Origin: Clostridia bacterium
GTDB lineage: Bacteria; Bacillota_A; Clostridia; Christensenellales; Aristaeellaceae
Direction: 5' to 3'
DNA: 28,733 nucleotides
Assembly (NCBI GenBank): GCA_017464225.1
Contig: JAFUDW010000196.1
Span: 1 to 28,733 of the forward strand
Positions 1 to 8,515 of the stretch are shown here, piece after piece. A program made the translations under genes and the position numbers. Under the pieces are notes generated by a model, which made no database searches, was not told the DNA's origin, and was given only the letters and a program-made list of their open reading frames with translations. Position 1 is the first letter of the stretch; each line of letters starts with the position of its first letter.

Positions 1-57
1 AAATCCAGACAGCGATCATAAATGACACCTCCATCCGTCCGAAAATCGCATAGAAAT

Positions 58-92
58 AGGGCTAACTGATCTACACAAAATCAGTTAGCCCT
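58..92. terminator. Intrinsic-type hairpin downstream of guaA
   Basis: A perfect 13-bp inverted repeat (arms 58-70 and 80-92, 9-nt loop) is followed by TATTTTC on the plus strand and ATTTCTATG on the minus strand. It lies 100 bases past the guaA stop codon and probably ends guaA transcription. It could also serve a plus-strand gene left of the window. Confidence 0.65.
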
Positions 93-191
93 TATTTTCA
101 GAATGATGGATTTTTGTTGCCAAATTGTTGCCCCTCGGGACTTCGACCGCTTGGAAACCCTTATTTCATGCGGGTTTCAGAGTTTTGGTCG

Positions 192-1715
192 TCATTCCCA
201 CTCGATCGTCGCCGGAGGTTTGCCGGTGATATCGTATACCACGCGGTTGACGCCGTTTACCTCGCCAGTGATGCGGTTGGAGATTTTGAACAGCAGGGAA
301 TGGGGGAGAGGAGCGTACTCGCAGGTCATAAAGTCGTTTGTACGCACGGCGCGGACGGCCAGCGTGTATTCATAGGTGCGGAAATCGCCCATGACGCCGA
401 CCGAACGGACGTTGGTCAGCACGCAAAAGTATTGATCCGCGCGGGCGCGGCTGCGGCCGATCTCCTGGCGCACGATGGCGTCGGCTTCGCGCAGGATGTC
501 AAGCTTTTCCCGGGTGACTTCGCCGATGACGCGGATGGCCAGGCCGGGGCCCGGGAAGGGCTGGCGCTCCACCAGCGCGCGGGGCAGCTTCAGCATGCGG
601 CCCAGCTTGCGCACCTCGTCCTTGAACAGGCCGCGCAGCGGCTCCACCACGCCCTGAAAGCCCATATCAGCCGGCAGACCGCCCACATTGTGATGGCTTT
701 TGATCACGGCGGATTTGTTTTTGCCCGATTCCACGATGTCGGGGTAGATGGTACCCTGGGCCAGGAAGGCGGGCTGGCCGCATTCACGGGCGGCCTTTTC
801 AAAGGCGCGCACAAACTCCCGGCCGATGATCTTGCGCTTTTGCTCGGGATCGGTAACGCCCGCCAGCGCGGACAGGAACTGCTGGCTGGCGTCGATCACG
901 CGCAGATCCAGATCGCGATCGGCAAATGCTTGGCGAACCTCCTCGGTTTCATTTTTGCGCATGAAGCCGTGGTCGATGTATATGCAGGTCATTTGCCCCG
1001 GGATGGCGCGGCTCAGAAGCGCGGCGCAAACCGAGCTGTCAACGCCGCCGGATAACCCCAGCAGCACCCGTTCTTTGCCCACCTGGGCGCGCACCTCTGC
1101 TGTGACCCTCGCCAGATAATCCTGCATGCTGTAATCGCCTGCCGCGCCGCAGATATCGTACAGGAAGGTGTGCAGCATGGCCCGGCCCTGCTTGGTATTT
1201 TCCACTTCGGGATGGAACTGTACAGCGTAAAGCCTTCGCGCGGTGTCCTCCATGGCGGCGGCGGGACACAGAGCGGTATGAGCGGTGACCGTAAAGCCCT
1301 CCGGCGGCCGGGAAACGTAATCGGTATGGCTCATCAGCACCCGCTGGTCTGGCGCAAGACCACGAAATAGCTGGCTGTCCGGCGCAACCTGGCAATCCAT
1401 GGTGCCGTATTCGCTGCTTTCGCAGGGACGCACCTGTCCGCCCAGGGCATGGCTCATGAATTGCATGCCGTAGCAGATGCCCAGCACCGGTACGCCCAGG
1501 GAGAATATCCCGGGATCGCAGGCTGGATGCTCCGGAGCGTTCACGCTGTCCGGTCCGCCGGTAAAAATGATGCCGATGGGGTGAGCCGCTTGGATCTTTT
1601 CCATTTCGGTATCGCAGGGCCAGATTTCGGAATATACGCCCAGCTCGCGCACCCGCCGGGCGATCAGCTCTTTATACTGTCCGCCAAAGTCCAGAATGAT
1701 CACTGTTTGCCGCAT
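192..1715 (-). CDS. guaA: GMP synthase (glutamine-hydrolysing)
   Basis: GuaA converts XMP to GMP with ATP and glutamine, the last step of guanine nucleotide synthesis in the cytoplasm. The 507-residue product has the full family architecture. Residues 1-190 form a class I glutamine amidotransferase with nucleophile Cys81 (GICYGMQ) and His168/Glu170 (QFHPE). An ATP-pyrophosphatase domain follows with the P-loop LSGGVDSS (221-228), and the C-terminal dimerisation domain ends in TIEWE. The ATG at 1715 is chosen because GGAGAGAGGG precedes it and MRQTVIILDFGG is the usual N terminus. An in-frame ATG 63 bases upstream lies inside the leader terminator and is rejected. The gene is monocistronic here and divergent from a glutamine synthetase, so a glutamine consumer and a glutamine producer share one control region. 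Its leader carries an attenuator and a short upstream ORF. Confidence 0.97.
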   Translation of the reverse strand: MRQTVIILDFGGQYKELIARRVRELGVYSEIWPCDTEMEKIQAAHPIGIIFTGGPDSVNAPEHPACDPGIFSLGVPVLGICYGMQFMSHALGGQVRPCESSEYGTMDCQVAPDSQLFRGLAPDQRVLMSHTDYVSRPPEGFTVTAHTALCPAAAMEDTARRLYAVQFHPEVENTKQGRAMLHTFLYDICGAAGDYSMQDYLARVTAEVRAQVGKERVLLGLSGGVDSSVCAALLSRAIPGQMTCIYIDHGFMRKNETEEVRQAFADRDLDLRVIDASQQFLSALAGVTDPEQKRKIIGREFVRAFEKAARECGQPAFLAQGTIYPDIVESGKNKSAVIKSHHNVGGLPADMGFQGVVEPLRGLFKDEVRKLGRMLKLPRALVERQPFPGPGLAIRVIGEVTREKLDILREADAIVRQEIGRSRARADQYFCVLTNVRSVGVMGDFRTYEYTLAVRAVRTNDFMTCEYAPLPHSLLFKISNRITGEVNGVNRVVYDITGKPPATIEWE

Positions 1716-1831
1716 TGCAATTCCCTCTCTCCATAAAAATAAAAGAAGCCATCCTGCCAATTGATGCATGGAGATGGCTTGCCGGGAGAACAGAAAGAAA
1801 ACAGCGAATGCGATTGACGGCTGCGTTCCAT
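1700..1831 (-). CDS. Putative 43-residue leader peptide upstream of guaA
   Basis: A short ORF (starts MERSRQSHSLF) begins with ATG at 1831, six bases after the strong ribosome site GGGGGAG. It runs through the leader terminator hairpin and stops in another frame inside the fifth codon of guaA. The position, the good ribosome site and the overlap with both terminator and guaA start are what a translated leader needs to couple ribosome movement to attenuation. The peptide is Ser-rich but has no run of one regulatory amino acid. No family is recognised. It may be a chance ORF. Confidence 0.35.
   Translation of the reverse strand: MERSRQSHSLFSFCSPGKPSPCINWQDGFFYFYGERELQCGKQ
1741..1780 (-). terminator. 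Attenuator terminator in the guaA leader
   Basis: Read on the minus strand, arms AAGCCATC (1780-1773) and GATGGCTT (1753-1746) form an 8-bp stem with a 19-nt loop, followed by CTTTTATTTTTATGG. It lies between the guaA promoter and the guaA ribosome site, so it would stop transcription before the gene unless disrupted. No known purine riboswitch or T-box consensus was recognised in the roughly 90 nt before it. Confidence 0.6.
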
Positions 1832-1844
1832 ACGGCGCTCCCCC

Positions 1845-1875
1845 TTTGCAAATCGGAATATAATATGATATTATA
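1845..1875 (+). promoter_or_regulatory. 17-bp palindrome and probable glutamine synthetase promoter
   Basis: TATAATATGATATTATA (1859-1875) is a perfect inverted repeat around G1867. Its right half contains the guaA -10 box. On the plus strand TTTGCA (1845-1850), 18 bases and TATTAT (1869-1874) form a plausible promoter for the downstream glutamine synthetase. The two divergent -10 elements therefore overlap inside one palindrome, which could be an operator or allow the promoters to exclude one another. Confidence 0.45.
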
Positions 1876-1898
1876 GGAAAGCCGCCGGGCCTTGTCAA
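1870..1898 (-). promoter_or_regulatory. guaA promoter (consensus SigA)
   Basis: On the minus strand TTGACA (1898-1893) and TATAAT (1875-1870) are separated by exactly 17 bases, a perfect match to the housekeeping consensus. Predicted transcription starts near 1863, giving a leader of about 147 nt before guaA. Confidence 0.85.
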
Positions 1899-1952
1899 TA
1901 AAAGGTTTTGTATTTTTTCCGGCGGGATACACGCGTAAAAGGAGCATGGCCC

Positions 1953-4022
1953 ATGAGCAGCGGAACTGAACTGTTTGGAACGATGGTTTTTTCGGACGCC
2001 GTGATGAAACAGCGCTTGCCGGAGGAGATATACCAAAAACTCAAGCGCACCATGTGCGGCGGGCATAAGCTGGACCCCCAGGTGGCAGGCGTTGTGGCCG
2101 AGGCCATGAAGGAATGGGCTATCGAAAAGGGCGCCACCCATTATACCCACTGGTTCCAGCCTATGACCGGTATTACGGCGGAAAAGCACGAGGCTTTCCT
2201 GCGCACCGGGCGGGACGGCAGGGCCATTTTAGAATTTTCGGGCAAGGAGCTGATCCAGGGAGAATCAGACGCCTCCTCCTTCCCCTCCGGCGGCTTGCGG
2301 GCCACCTTTGAGGCGCGCGGGTATACGGCCTGGGATCCCAACAGCTACGCATTTATCAAGGATGGCGTGCTGTGCATCCCCACGGCGTTTTGCAGCTATG
2401 GCGGCGAGGCGCTGGATAAAAAAACGCCGCTGCTGCGCTCCATGGAAGCGCTCAATCGCCAAACGCTGCGGATATTGAAGCTTTTCGGCCATGACGACGT
2501 GCAGGCCACCTTCACCAACTGCGGATCGGAGCAGGAGTATTTCCTGATCGACGCGGGCATTTTGAATCAGCGCCGCGATCTGATGTATACCGGACGCACG
2601 CTGTTTGGCGCCAGGCCGCCCAAGGGCCAGGAGCTGGAGGATCATTATTACGGCGTCATCAAGCCCCGCGTAGCGGCTTTTATGAAGGAGCTCAACGAGG
2701 AGCTTTGGAAGCTGGGCGTCACCGCCAAGACCGAGCATAATGAAGTGGCTCCGGCGCAGCATGAGCTGGCGCCCATCTATAACGTGGTCAATATCGCCGC
2801 CGATCATAATCAGCTGACCATGGAGATCATGAAAAAGGTGGCGCAGAAGCACGGCATGGTGTGTCTGCTGCACGAAAAGCCCTTTGCCGGCGTCAACGGC
2901 TCGGGTAAGCATAATAACTGGTCGCTGTCCACGGATACCGGCGTAAATCTGCTGGAGCCCGGCGATACGCCTGCGGAAAACGCGCAGTTTCTGCTGTTCC
3001 TCTGCGCCGTGATCCAGGCGGTGGACGACTATCAGGAGATGCTGCGCATTTCGGTGGCCAGCGCAGGCAACGACAACCGCCTGGGCGGCAACGAAGCGCC
3101 CCCGGCCATCATGAGCGTTTTCCTGGGCGAGGAGCTTACCGATGTGCTCAAGGCCATCGATACCGATTCGCCGGTGAACCCCAAGGAGAAAACGCTGCTG
3201 CGCGTGGGCGTGCATACGCTGCCCCGTTTCCCCCGGGATACCACCGACCGCAACCGCACGTCGCCCTTCGCCTTTACCGGCAATAAGTTTGAATTCCGTT
3301 CTCCCGGCGCGCCCATGAGCGTGTCCGGCTGCAATATCGTGCTCAATACCGCCGTGGCTGAATCGCTGCGTCAATACGCCCAGCGGCTGGAAGGCGCGGA
3401 GAATTTTGAAAACGAGCTGCACCAGCTGATCCGCGATGTGATCCGCGCCCACAAGCGCATCATTTTTAATGGCAATGGATACGGCGCGGAATGGGTGGCC
3501 GAAGCCGAGCGCAGGGGCCTCAGCTGCCTGTCGACCACAGCGGATTGCATCCCGCGCTATGTGACGCCCGAAAACGTTCGCTTGTTTGAAACCCACGGCG
3601 TTTTTTCCGAGGCCGAGATGCGCGCCCGCTGCGCCATCATGGCGGAAAACTATTGCAAGGTGCTGCATATCGAGGCCGTGACCATGCTGGAGATGGCCGA
3701 CCGGGATATCCTGCCCGCCGTCAGCGGCTTTTGCGGCGAGCTGCGGAAGCGCACCCAGCGGCAAGGCACCCGCTACGAGGCCGATACGCTCAAAGCGCTG
3801 GAGGAATTGCTGGACGAGGGTTACGACGCCCGCTGCGCCCTGGAGAAGGCGCTGGAGCAGGTCAACGGCGGTGTGGACGAGAAGGCGGCCTTCCAGTACC
3901 GCGATTCTGTGCTGCCCGCCATGCGCTGGCTTCGTGCCGCCGTCGACGCCATGGAGGCGAAGATGCCCTCCAACGAGTGGCCCTTCCCGACCTATGGAGA
4001 TATGATGTTCAGCGTAAAATGA
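1953..4022 (+). CDS. glnN: Type III glutamine synthetase
   Basis: This enzyme makes glutamine from glutamate, ammonia and ATP in the cytoplasm. The product is 689 residues, in the range of the large GSIII class and much longer than GSI. Visible family segments are the N-terminal [16 protein letters not shown] (67-82), the [20 protein letters not shown] stretch near 109-128, [10 protein letters not shown] (191-200), [16 protein letters not shown] (261-276) and the nucleotide-site segment [18 protein letters not shown] (307-324). [16 protein letters not shown] follows further on. AAAAGGAG lies eight bases before ATG 1953; the nearby ATG at 1946 is out of frame. It is divergent from guaA and stands alone. 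No PII, AmtB or glutamate synthase gene is next to it. Confidence 0.95.
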   Translation: MSSGTELFGTMVFSDAVMKQRLPEEIYQKLKRTMCGGHKLDPQVAGVVAEAMKEWAIEKGATHYTHWFQPMTGITAEKHEAFLRTGRDGRAILEFSGKELIQGESDASSFPSGGLRATFEARGYTAWDPNSYAFIKDGVLCIPTAFCSYGGEALDKKTPLLRSMEALNRQTLRILKLFGHDDVQATFTNCGSEQEYFLIDAGILNQRRDLMYTGRTLFGARPPKGQELEDHYYGVIKPRVAAFMKELNEELWKLGVTAKTEHNEVAPAQHELAPIYNVVNIAADHNQLTMEIMKKVAQKHGMVCLLHEKPFAGVNGSGKHNNWSLSTDTGVNLLEPGDTPAENAQFLLFLCAVIQAVDDYQEMLRISVASAGNDNRLGGNEAPPAIMSVFLGEELTDVLKAIDTDSPVNPKEKTLLRVGVHTLPRFPRDTTDRNRTSPFAFTGNKFEFRSPGAPMSVSGCNIVLNTAVAESLRQYAQRLEGAENFENELHQLIRDVIRAHKRIIFNGNGYGAEWVAEAERRGLSCLSTTADCIPRYVTPENVRLFETHGVFSEAEMRARCAIMAENYCKVLHIEAVTMLEMADRDILPAVSGFCGELRKRTQRQGTRYEADTLKALEELLDEGYDARCALEKALEQVNGGVDEKAAFQYRDSVLPAMRWLRAAVDAMEAKMPSNEWPFPTYGDMMFSVK

Positions 4023-4079
4023 CGCGCGGGCGTTCGTTGCGCGCCATGAGAAAACATATATGATTTGGTGGGGGAACGT

Positions 4080-4364
4080 TTAAGAGGCGCTGTGTCCGGG
4101 GCCTTCCGGCCCGCTTCTCACTGAAAATGCCCGCACGGGGGCATTTTCCGGGCGCTCGAAGCCCCCAGACCCGCCAGTGGCGGATGCTGCTTGCGTGCTC
4201 TTACCAGCGACTTCCCGCAGTTGATTAAATACGGGTTGGCGCAAAGAGCGCACCGGAAATACGCCGCAACACAAAAACGACTGGAAACGAGCAAGCTCGA
4301 TCCAGCCGTTTTGCTTATGCGGCTATGACGCTATCGCGTCATTGACGTCGGCAAGCCGCCGTCA
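4080..4364. other. Structured intergenic region with clustered hairpins
   Basis: The 441-base gap between the glutamine synthetase and rarA has no convincing gene but is dense in inverted repeats. GAAAATGCCC pairs with GGGCATTTTC (4123-4132, 4139-4148). A compound hairpin has outer arms 4274-4285 and 4301-4312 with one mismatch, around CGAGC-AA-GCTCG. ATGACGC pairs with GCGTCAT (4325-4331, 4336-4342). TGACG-T-CGGC pairs with GCCG-C-CGTCA (4343-4364). Smaller stems are CCGCC/GGCGG near 4170 and GGGCC/GGCCC near 4100. A 64-codon minus-strand ORF here (4080-4274) has no domain and no good start. The region may be a dispersed REP-like repeat or a structured RNA. Confidence 0.45.
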
Positions 4365-4463
4365 TTTCAGGAGCGGTTATTGTGTTGAGACTTTTTCCAG
4401 GTGTATAGAGCGTTTTTGCCGTTTATCGCGTCAAACCAGAAACGAAGGAATAATGCTTGTTTC

Positions 4464-5789
4464 TCAGGAATGCTGTTTGTGCTCCCTCTTCCACCGTTTG
4501 ATCTCTTCCAGCCGCTCCTTGTATCTTGCCTCCAGCCCCTGATCGGTGGGCAGGTAGTATTCCCGCCCCAGCAGGCTGTCGGGAAGGCACTGCATGCTTG
4601 TGAGCTTATCGGCGGTGTCGTGGGCGTATTGGTAGCCTTTGCCGTATTCAAGCTCCTGCATGAGCCGCGTGGGCGCGTTGCGGATCACCAGGGGGACGGG
4701 CTCGGCCAGCTGTTTGACCGCGTCAGCTTTGGCGTGCTCATAGGCCGTATACAGGGCGTTGGACTTGGGGGACAGGGACATATAAACCACGGCGTGGGTC
4801 AGATGCACGCTGCACTCGGGCATGCCAATAAAATGGCAGGCCTGGTAGGCGGCCACGGCTACTTCCAGCGCTTTGGAATCAGCCATGCCGATATCCTCGC
4901 TGGCGAAGCGGATCACCCGGCGAGCTACGTAAAGCGGATCCTCTCCGGCCTCCAGCATTCGCGCCAGCCAATAGACCGCGGCGTCGGGATCGCTGTTGCG
5001 CATGGATTTATGTAGGGCGCTGATCAGGTTATAGTGCTCCTCGCCCTTTTTATCGTACAGCAGCGATTTTTTACTGATGCATTGCTCCAGCGTCTCCGGC
5101 GTGACGGTGATGGAGCCGTCCTCGCCCGCGTCGCCGTTCAGGATCACCATTTCCAGGGTGGATAGGGCGCTGCGGGCGTCGCCGTTGGCGAAGTTGGCGA
5201 TCATCTCCAGCATATCGGGCGCCATATGAACGGTTTCGCCGCCAAAGCCCCTGGGATCGTCCAGGGCCCTTTTCAGAAGCTTGACCAGATCGTCCGTTTT
5301 CAGCGCGTGCATCACAAACACTTTGCAGCGGGAGAGCAGCGCGCCGTTTACCTCAAAGCTTGGGTTTTCCGTGGTGGCGCCGATCAGGATGATACTGCCT
5401 TTTTCCACGAAGGGCAGGAAGGCGTCCTGCTGGGCTTTGTTGAAACGGTGGATCTCATCCACGAATACGATGGTCTTTTTGCCGAAACGGCGGTTTTCGT
5501 CGGCTTCGCCCATCACGCTCCTGATTTCCCGGATGCCGCTGGTGACGGCGGAAAAGTCCACAAATTCGGCCTGCGTGCGCCGGGCGATGATGCTGGCCAG
5601 CGTGGTTTTGCCCACGCCCGGCGGCCCCCAGAAGATCATGCTGCTGATGTTGTCGCTTTCGATCAGCCTGCGCAGCACCTTGCCGGGGCCCAGCAGATGC
5701 TCCTGCCCCACAAATTCATCCAGCCCGCGGGGACGCAGCCTGGCGGCGAGGGGCTGGGGCACGGCGCTTTCAAAAAAGGTGGATTGCAC
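4464..5789 (-). CDS. rarA: Replication-associated recombination protein A (RarA/MgsA AAA+ ATPase)
   Basis: RarA is a clamp-loader-like AAA+ ATPase acting at stalled replication forks. The 441-residue product has Walker A GPPGVGKT (55-62), Walker B VFVDEIHRF (108-116), sensor-1 ATTENPSFEV and the arginine-finger region ALLSRCKVF. The MgsA-type C-terminal oligomerisation domain includes SDPDAAVYWLARMLEAGEDP and ASEDIGMAD, motifs typical of the family. Translation starts at GTG (5789-5787), preceded by AAGGAGG at a seven-base distance. No in-frame ATG nearby has a better site. The gene is divergent from the M18 aminopeptidase and appears monocistronic. No strong terminator was seen after it. Confidence 0.95.
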   Translation of the reverse strand: MQSTFFESAVPQPLAARLRPRGLDEFVGQEHLLGPGKVLRRLIESDNISSMIFWGPPGVGKTTLASIIARRTQAEFVDFSAVTSGIREIRSVMGEADENRRFGKKTIVFVDEIHRFNKAQQDAFLPFVEKGSIILIGATTENPSFEVNGALLSRCKVFVMHALKTDDLVKLLKRALDDPRGFGGETVHMAPDMLEMIANFANGDARSALSTLEMVILNGDAGEDGSITVTPETLEQCISKKSLLYDKKGEEHYNLISALHKSMRNSDPDAAVYWLARMLEAGEDPLYVARRVIRFASEDIGMADSKALEVAVAAYQACHFIGMPECSVHLTHAVVYMSLSPKSNALYTAYEHAKADAVKQLAEPVPLVIRNAPTRLMQELEYGKGYQYAHDTADKLTSMQCLPDSLLGREYYLPTDQGLEARYKERLEEIKRWKREHKQHS

Positions 5790-5821
5790 GGCAACGCCTC
5801 CTTGGAGTACGGTATATGCCT

Positions 5822-5850
5822 ATTGAAACAGAAAAACATCGGCCTGTCAA
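5822..5850 (-). promoter_or_regulatory. rarA promoter
   Basis: On the minus strand TTGACA (5850-5845), a 17-base spacer and TTCAAT (5827-5822) lie just upstream of the rarA ribosome site. The -35 box is perfect and the -10 box matches 4 of 6. Confidence 0.6.
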
Positions 5851-5852
5851 GG

Positions 5853-5881
5853 TTGCAACCGGGCCGCGGCTGTGGTATGCT
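5853..5881 (+). promoter_or_regulatory. Promoter of the aminopeptidase-nitroreductase pair
   Basis: TTGCAA (5853-5858), a 17-base spacer and TATGCT (5876-5881) precede the gene start by about 40 bases. It lies back to back with the rarA promoter, their -35 boxes only a few bases apart. Confidence 0.5.
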
Positions 5882-5919
5882 GGTTACGGAAGCCAGTTCA
5901 CATCACGGAGGATACGCTA

Positions 5920-7221
5920 ATGGAAAATCAAAACGCGCAAAAGCTGATTTCTTTTATTCAAAAAAGCCCCACCGTCTTCCATGCCGTCGACGCCATCCGG
6001 CGGGAGCTTGCGGATTTCACGCCGCTTTCCGAGGGAGAACCTTGGAGGCTCGCGCCGGGCGGCAGGTATTATGTAACGCGCAACCGCAGCAGCGTCATCG
6101 CCTTTACGCTGCCCGAGCAGCCCTTTGACGCCTTCCAGCTGGTGGCCAGCCATTCGGATTCGCCCACCTTCAAGATCAAGGAGAACGCCGAAACCGAGGT
6201 GCGCGGCCATTATGTGCAGCTGGATACCGAGCGCTACGGCGGCATGATCATGTCCAGTTGGTTTGACCGTCCGCTGTCGGTGGCGGGCCGCGCTCTCGTC
6301 CGCACCGAAGATGGTATCAAAACCGTGCTGGTGAATATCGACAGGGATACGGCGCTGATCCCCAACGTGGCCATCCACATGAACAGGGAGGTCAATAACG
6401 GCTATAAATTCAACCCTGCCGTGGATACCTTCCCGCTCTGGGGTTCCCAGGCGGCAAAGGGCGCCTTCAAGGCGCAGGTCGCCCAGGCTGCCGGCGTGAG
6501 CGAAGAGGACGTGCTGGGAGGCGATCTGTTCCTGTACAATCGCATGCCTGGCACGGTCTGGGGCGTGGATCAGGAATTTGTGTCGGCTCCACGGCTGGAC
6601 GATATGGAATGCGCTTACTGCGCTTTGGAAGCGCTCAAGGCCGCCCAGCCCGGCAAGCATGCCAACGTATACTGCGTGTTTGACAACGAGGAGGTGGGCA
6701 GCACCACCAAGCAGGGCGCGGATTCCACCTTCCTGACGGATGTGCTGCGCCGCATCGTGCTGTCGCTGGGCTTGGGCGAGGAGCGCTATTATACCGCGCT
6801 GTCAAACAGCTTCATGCTGTCCGCCGATAACGCCCACGCCATGCATCCCAATCATCCCGAGTATTCCGATCCGGAAAACCACGCTTTCATGAATGGCGGC
6901 ATCGTGATCAAATTCAACGCCAACCAGAAATACACCACCGACGGCGTCAGCGAGGCGGTGTTCCATGAGATCTGCCGGCGAGCGGGCGTGCCGGTGCAGC
7001 ATTATGCCAACCGCTCCGATATGCCCGGCGGCGGCACGCTGGGCAACATCAGCGGCAGCCATGTTTCCATCAACACGCTGGATATCGGTCTGGCGCAATT
7101 GGCCATGCACAGCAGCTATGAAACGGCAGGCGCGCGGGATATCGATTATATGATCGAAGGCATGCGGGCCTTCTATGAAACCGAGATCAGGCGCGGAGAG
7201 GACGGAAGATTCTATCTGTGA
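5920..7221 (+). CDS. apeB: M18-family (aspartyl-type) aminopeptidase
   Basis: This zinc metallopeptidase removes N-terminal residues, often acidic ones, from peptides in the cytoplasm. The 433-residue protein is normal for M18. Zinc-site and catalytic motifs are visible: His78 in VASHSDSPTFKIK, Asp227/Asp228 in SAPRLDDM, Glu257-Glu258 in FDNEEVGS, Asp303 in SADNAHAMHPNH, and a C-terminal GSHVSINTLDIG. GGAGG ends eight bases before ATG 5920. The nitroreductase gene starts 19 bases after its stop, so the two are probably co-transcribed. A longer frame extends upstream to 5872, but it would overlap the promoter. Confidence 0.94.
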   Translation: MENQNAQKLISFIQKSPTVFHAVDAIRRELADFTPLSEGEPWRLAPGGRYYVTRNRSSVIAFTLPEQPFDAFQLVASHSDSPTFKIKENAETEVRGHYVQLDTERYGGMIMSSWFDRPLSVAGRALVRTEDGIKTVLVNIDRDTALIPNVAIHMNREVNNGYKFNPAVDTFPLWGSQAAKGAFKAQVAQAAGVSEEDVLGGDLFLYNRMPGTVWGVDQEFVSAPRLDDMECAYCALEALKAAQPGKHANVYCVFDNEEVGSTTKQGADSTFLTDVLRRIVLSLGLGEERYYTALSNSFMLSADNAHAMHPNHPEYSDPENHAFMNGGIVIKFNANQKYTTDGVSEAVFHEICRRAGVPVQHYANRSDMPGGGTLGNISGSHVSINTLDIGLAQLAMHSSYETAGARDIDYMIEGMRAFYETEIRRGEDGRFYL

Positions 7222-7240
7222 CCGAAAGGCGGAAGGAATA

Positions 7241-7774
7241 ATGGATATTTTGCAAGCAATTGAAAGCAGGCGCAGCTATCGCGGAAAATACAAGCCCATC
7301 CCTGTGCCGCGGGACGACCTGGAGGCCATCATGCGGGCCGGTCTGGCCGCGCCGTCGGGCTGCAATAAGCAAACGGTCAGCCTGATCGCTGTGGACGATC
7401 CTGAAACGCAGCGAAAGCTGCGCGCGGTGATCGATCCCCCCGTCGGTGAAACCGCGCCCGCCATGATCTGCGTGCTCAGCCGGAGCGTGATCGCCTATCG
7501 CGATCGGTGCTTCGCCGTGCAGGACTACGCGGCCGCCATCGAAAATATGCTGCTTGCCATCACCGCTTTGGGGTATCAAAGCTGCTGGTACGAGGGGCAC
7601 ATCACCGATACCGACAGGATCGGCGATAAGATGGCGCGCGTTTTAGGCGTGCCGGAGGAGTACGCGCTGGTTTGTTTCCTGCCCGTGGGCATTGCCGAGG
7701 GTGAGCCGACTATGCCCCGAAAGAAGCCCTTTGAGGAGCGCGCGTGGTTCAATGCGTATCTTGCCGGGAATTGA
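7241..7774 (+). CDS. Nitroreductase-family flavoprotein
   Basis: A small FMN-dependent oxidoreductase of the nitroreductase fold, 177 residues, cytoplasmic, that would use NAD(P)H to reduce an unidentified acceptor. The N-terminal ESRRSYRGKYKPIPVPRDDL and AGLAAPSGCNKQ segments are the usual FMN phosphate and ring contacts. The later AAAIENMLLAITALGYQSCWYEG segment is the conserved helix and dimer contact. The C-terminal LVCFLPVGIAEGEP-PRKKPFEE is also typical. ATG 7241 follows GGAAGGAA. It is the second gene after the M18 aminopeptidase and is followed by a bidirectional terminator. Its substrate cannot be read from sequence. Confidence 0.88.
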   Translation: MDILQAIESRRSYRGKYKPIPVPRDDLEAIMRAGLAAPSGCNKQTVSLIAVDDPETQRKLRAVIDPPVGETAPAMICVLSRSVIAYRDRCFAVQDYAAAIENMLLAITALGYQSCWYEGHITDTDRIGDKMARVLGVPEEYALVCFLPVGIAEGEPTMPRKKPFEERAWFNAYLAGN

Positions 7775-7785
7775 CGGATTTCAAA

Positions 7786-7821
7786 AAAAGAACAGCCTGG
7801 ACGATCCCATGCTGTTCTTTT
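7786..7821. terminator. Bidirectional terminator between convergent genes
   Basis: AAAAGAACAGC (7786-7796) and GCTGTTCTTTT (7811-7821) are perfect 11-bp complements, flanked by A-rich and T-rich ends. It sits between the nitroreductase stop and the convergent DUF1836 gene and can end transcription on both strands. Confidence 0.85.
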
Positions 7822-7851
7822 CGTATAGATGGAAAAAGAAGCTGAAATACT

Positions 7852-8442
7852 CTATTTATCGGTATCTTCCTCGGACTGCATCCCTTCCAGGAGCAGCAGC
7901 TTTTCAGCCAGCAGCCGGGAGAGGCCGCCGATGACGGCGGAAGCGGCGATCATATCCTCGGGCCTGTCGCTGGCCAGGGCTGATTCGCCCGCTGCGCCCA
8001 GGATGGGAGAGGCAGCGGAGAGCACCTGATCCTTAAAGTATTGAGTGGCCAGCCGATGGCGCGCAATATAGACGGCGTAGATTTCCTTCAGCTCGTCCTC
8101 GGGCAGATTGTTGGGGATCAGCCTTTGGATCAGCGATATGCTCAGCCCCTGCTTCAGCGAGCAGATCATGATCAGGTAGGCCAGGTGCGCGCGGTAATAG
8201 CGCTTCTTGATCGGCATGGGCATCACCTTGTTGCGCACGTAATTATTGATCGTCGCGGCGGTGATGAACTGCTCCTCCTTGAGCTCTGGCGGCAGGTAAT
8301 CCAGATACTGCTTGAGCACCACCACCACCTGCTCCATGTACAATCCGATATCGGGGATATCGTCCCAGGAGGGCAGGCGATACCGTTCCAGGTATTTTTC
8401 CCAGTGCTGCAGTTTGGCGGCGATCAGCCTGTTGTCGTACAT
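7852..8442 (-). CDS. DUF1836 protein (putative MerR-like regulator)
   Basis: A 196-residue soluble protein of the DUF1836 family, common in Clostridia and related to the MerR helix-turn-helix fold. The conserved core is visible at about residues 60-110: FITAATINNYVRNKVMPMPI followed by KKRYYRAHLAYLIMICSLKQ, then the SISLIQRLI helix. No enzyme motif or membrane segment is present. ATG 8442 follows AAGGAGGG; an ATG seven bases upstream is out of frame. The gene is divergent from the DegV gene across 137 bases holding both promoters and a 23-bp operator-like palindrome, so it may control itself or DegV. That regulatory role is inference; the family has no well-established target. Confidence 0.82.
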   Translation of the reverse strand: MYDNRLIAAKLQHWEKYLERYRLPSWDDIPDIGLYMEQVVVVLKQYLDYLPPELKEEQFITAATINNYVRNKVMPMPIKKRYYRAHLAYLIMICSLKQGLSISLIQRLIPNNLPEDELKEIYAVYIARHRLATQYFKDQVLSAASPILGAAGESALASDRPEDMIAASAVIGGLSRLLAEKLLLLEGMQSEEDTDK

Positions 8443-8464
8443 CCCGCATCCCTCCTTTTTGATC

Positions 8465-8492
8465 AGTATACCACATTCAGAGCAAAAATCAA
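8465..8492 (-). promoter_or_regulatory. Promoter of the DUF1836 gene
   Basis: On the minus strand TTGATT (8492-8487), a 16-base spacer and TATACT (8470-8465) lie immediately upstream of the ribosome site. Confidence 0.65.
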
Positions 8493-8515
8493 GAAGATCT
8501 TGACAAAAAGTTTTC

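Noticed and set aside
1716..1865. Guanine or other purine riboswitch in the guaA leader
   Set aside because: The conserved loop and junction bases of the purine riboswitch are absent; T-box sequence AGGGTGG is also absent.
1716..2189. Long N-terminal extension of guaA in the same frame
   Set aside because: It would cross the promoter and terminator, has no ribosome site, and the guaA N terminus at 1715 matches the family.
2265..3764. 499-codon minus-strand ORF inside the glutamine synthetase gene
   Set aside because: A shadow of the GC-rich coding frame; His/Gly/Ala-rich composition, no domain, fully covered by a certain gene.
4080..4274. 64-codon minus-strand ORF between glnN and rarA
   Set aside because: No ribosome site or domain; it lies wholly in a hairpin-rich region that is better explained as a structured element.
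4080..4364. CRISPR-like array
   Set aside because: The inverted repeats differ from one another and there are no equal-length direct repeats with spacers.
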